A stretch of 5,237 bases of DNA from contig JAVBNJ010000121.1 of NCBI GenBank assembly GCA_031551625.1, forward strand, positions 1 to 5,237, written 5' to 3'. This document shows, one piece after another, positions 5,223-5,237 of this stretch. The stretch comes from JAVBNJ01 sp031551625. GTDB taxonomy: Bacteria > Bacteroidota > Bacteroidia > Bacteroidales > UBA932. The translations under genes were made by a program, and so were the position numbers. Under the pieces are notes generated by a model. It did not search any database and was not told the DNA's origin. It saw only the letters and a list, made by a program, of their open reading frames with translations. Every line of letters starts with the position of its first letter. Position 1 is the stretch's first letter.

Positions 5223-5237
5223 CGGAACACTCTCTAT

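Overview
The window looks like chromosome from a member of the Bacteroidota, probably order Bacteroidales. Three observations support this. Several promoters have the Bacteroidota form (TTTG, about 19-21 bases, TAnnTTTG). Start codons are preceded by A/T-rich DNA with no clear Shine-Dalgarno sequence. The protein sequences are also of Bacteroidales type. Coding DNA is moderately GC-rich and intergenic DNA is very AT-rich. No species is assigned.

Layout. Bases 1-741 (minus strand) hold the first 247 codons of a large conserved protein of unknown function that runs off the left edge. Bases 742-1046 hold its putative promoter, a tRNA-Lys(UUU) gene on the minus strand with its own terminator and a textbook promoter, and the start region of the next gene. 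Bases 1047-2204 (plus) encode a two-domain CHR-family (chromate-transporter type) membrane protein. Its inter-domain linker appears to be a translated palindromic repeat. Bases 2205-2421 contain no protein gene. On the minus strand, however, they carry a perfect promoter, a roughly 71-nt structured transcript and an intrinsic terminator, which together make a candidate small RNA. Bases 2422-4860 (plus) encode an 812-residue fusion of FAD/NAD(P)H persulfide/CoA-disulfide reductase, rhodanese, TusA and DsrE2 modules. A short MarR-family regulator follows after 11 bases (4872-5222), probably in the same operon.

How it works together. The 812-residue protein joins in one chain the usual steps of sulfane-sulfur handling: capture by rhodanese, relay by TusA and DsrE, and reduction by a flavin-dependent persulfide/CoA-disulfide reductase. 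The adjacent MarR protein may control this operon. The CHR transporter and the tRNA are probably unrelated neighbours.

The points most worth a second look are the candidate small RNA at 2229-2299, the in-frame repeat inside the transporter gene, and the four-module sulfur protein with an apparent fusion scar before its TusA domain. All calls come from reading the sequence; no database search was possible.
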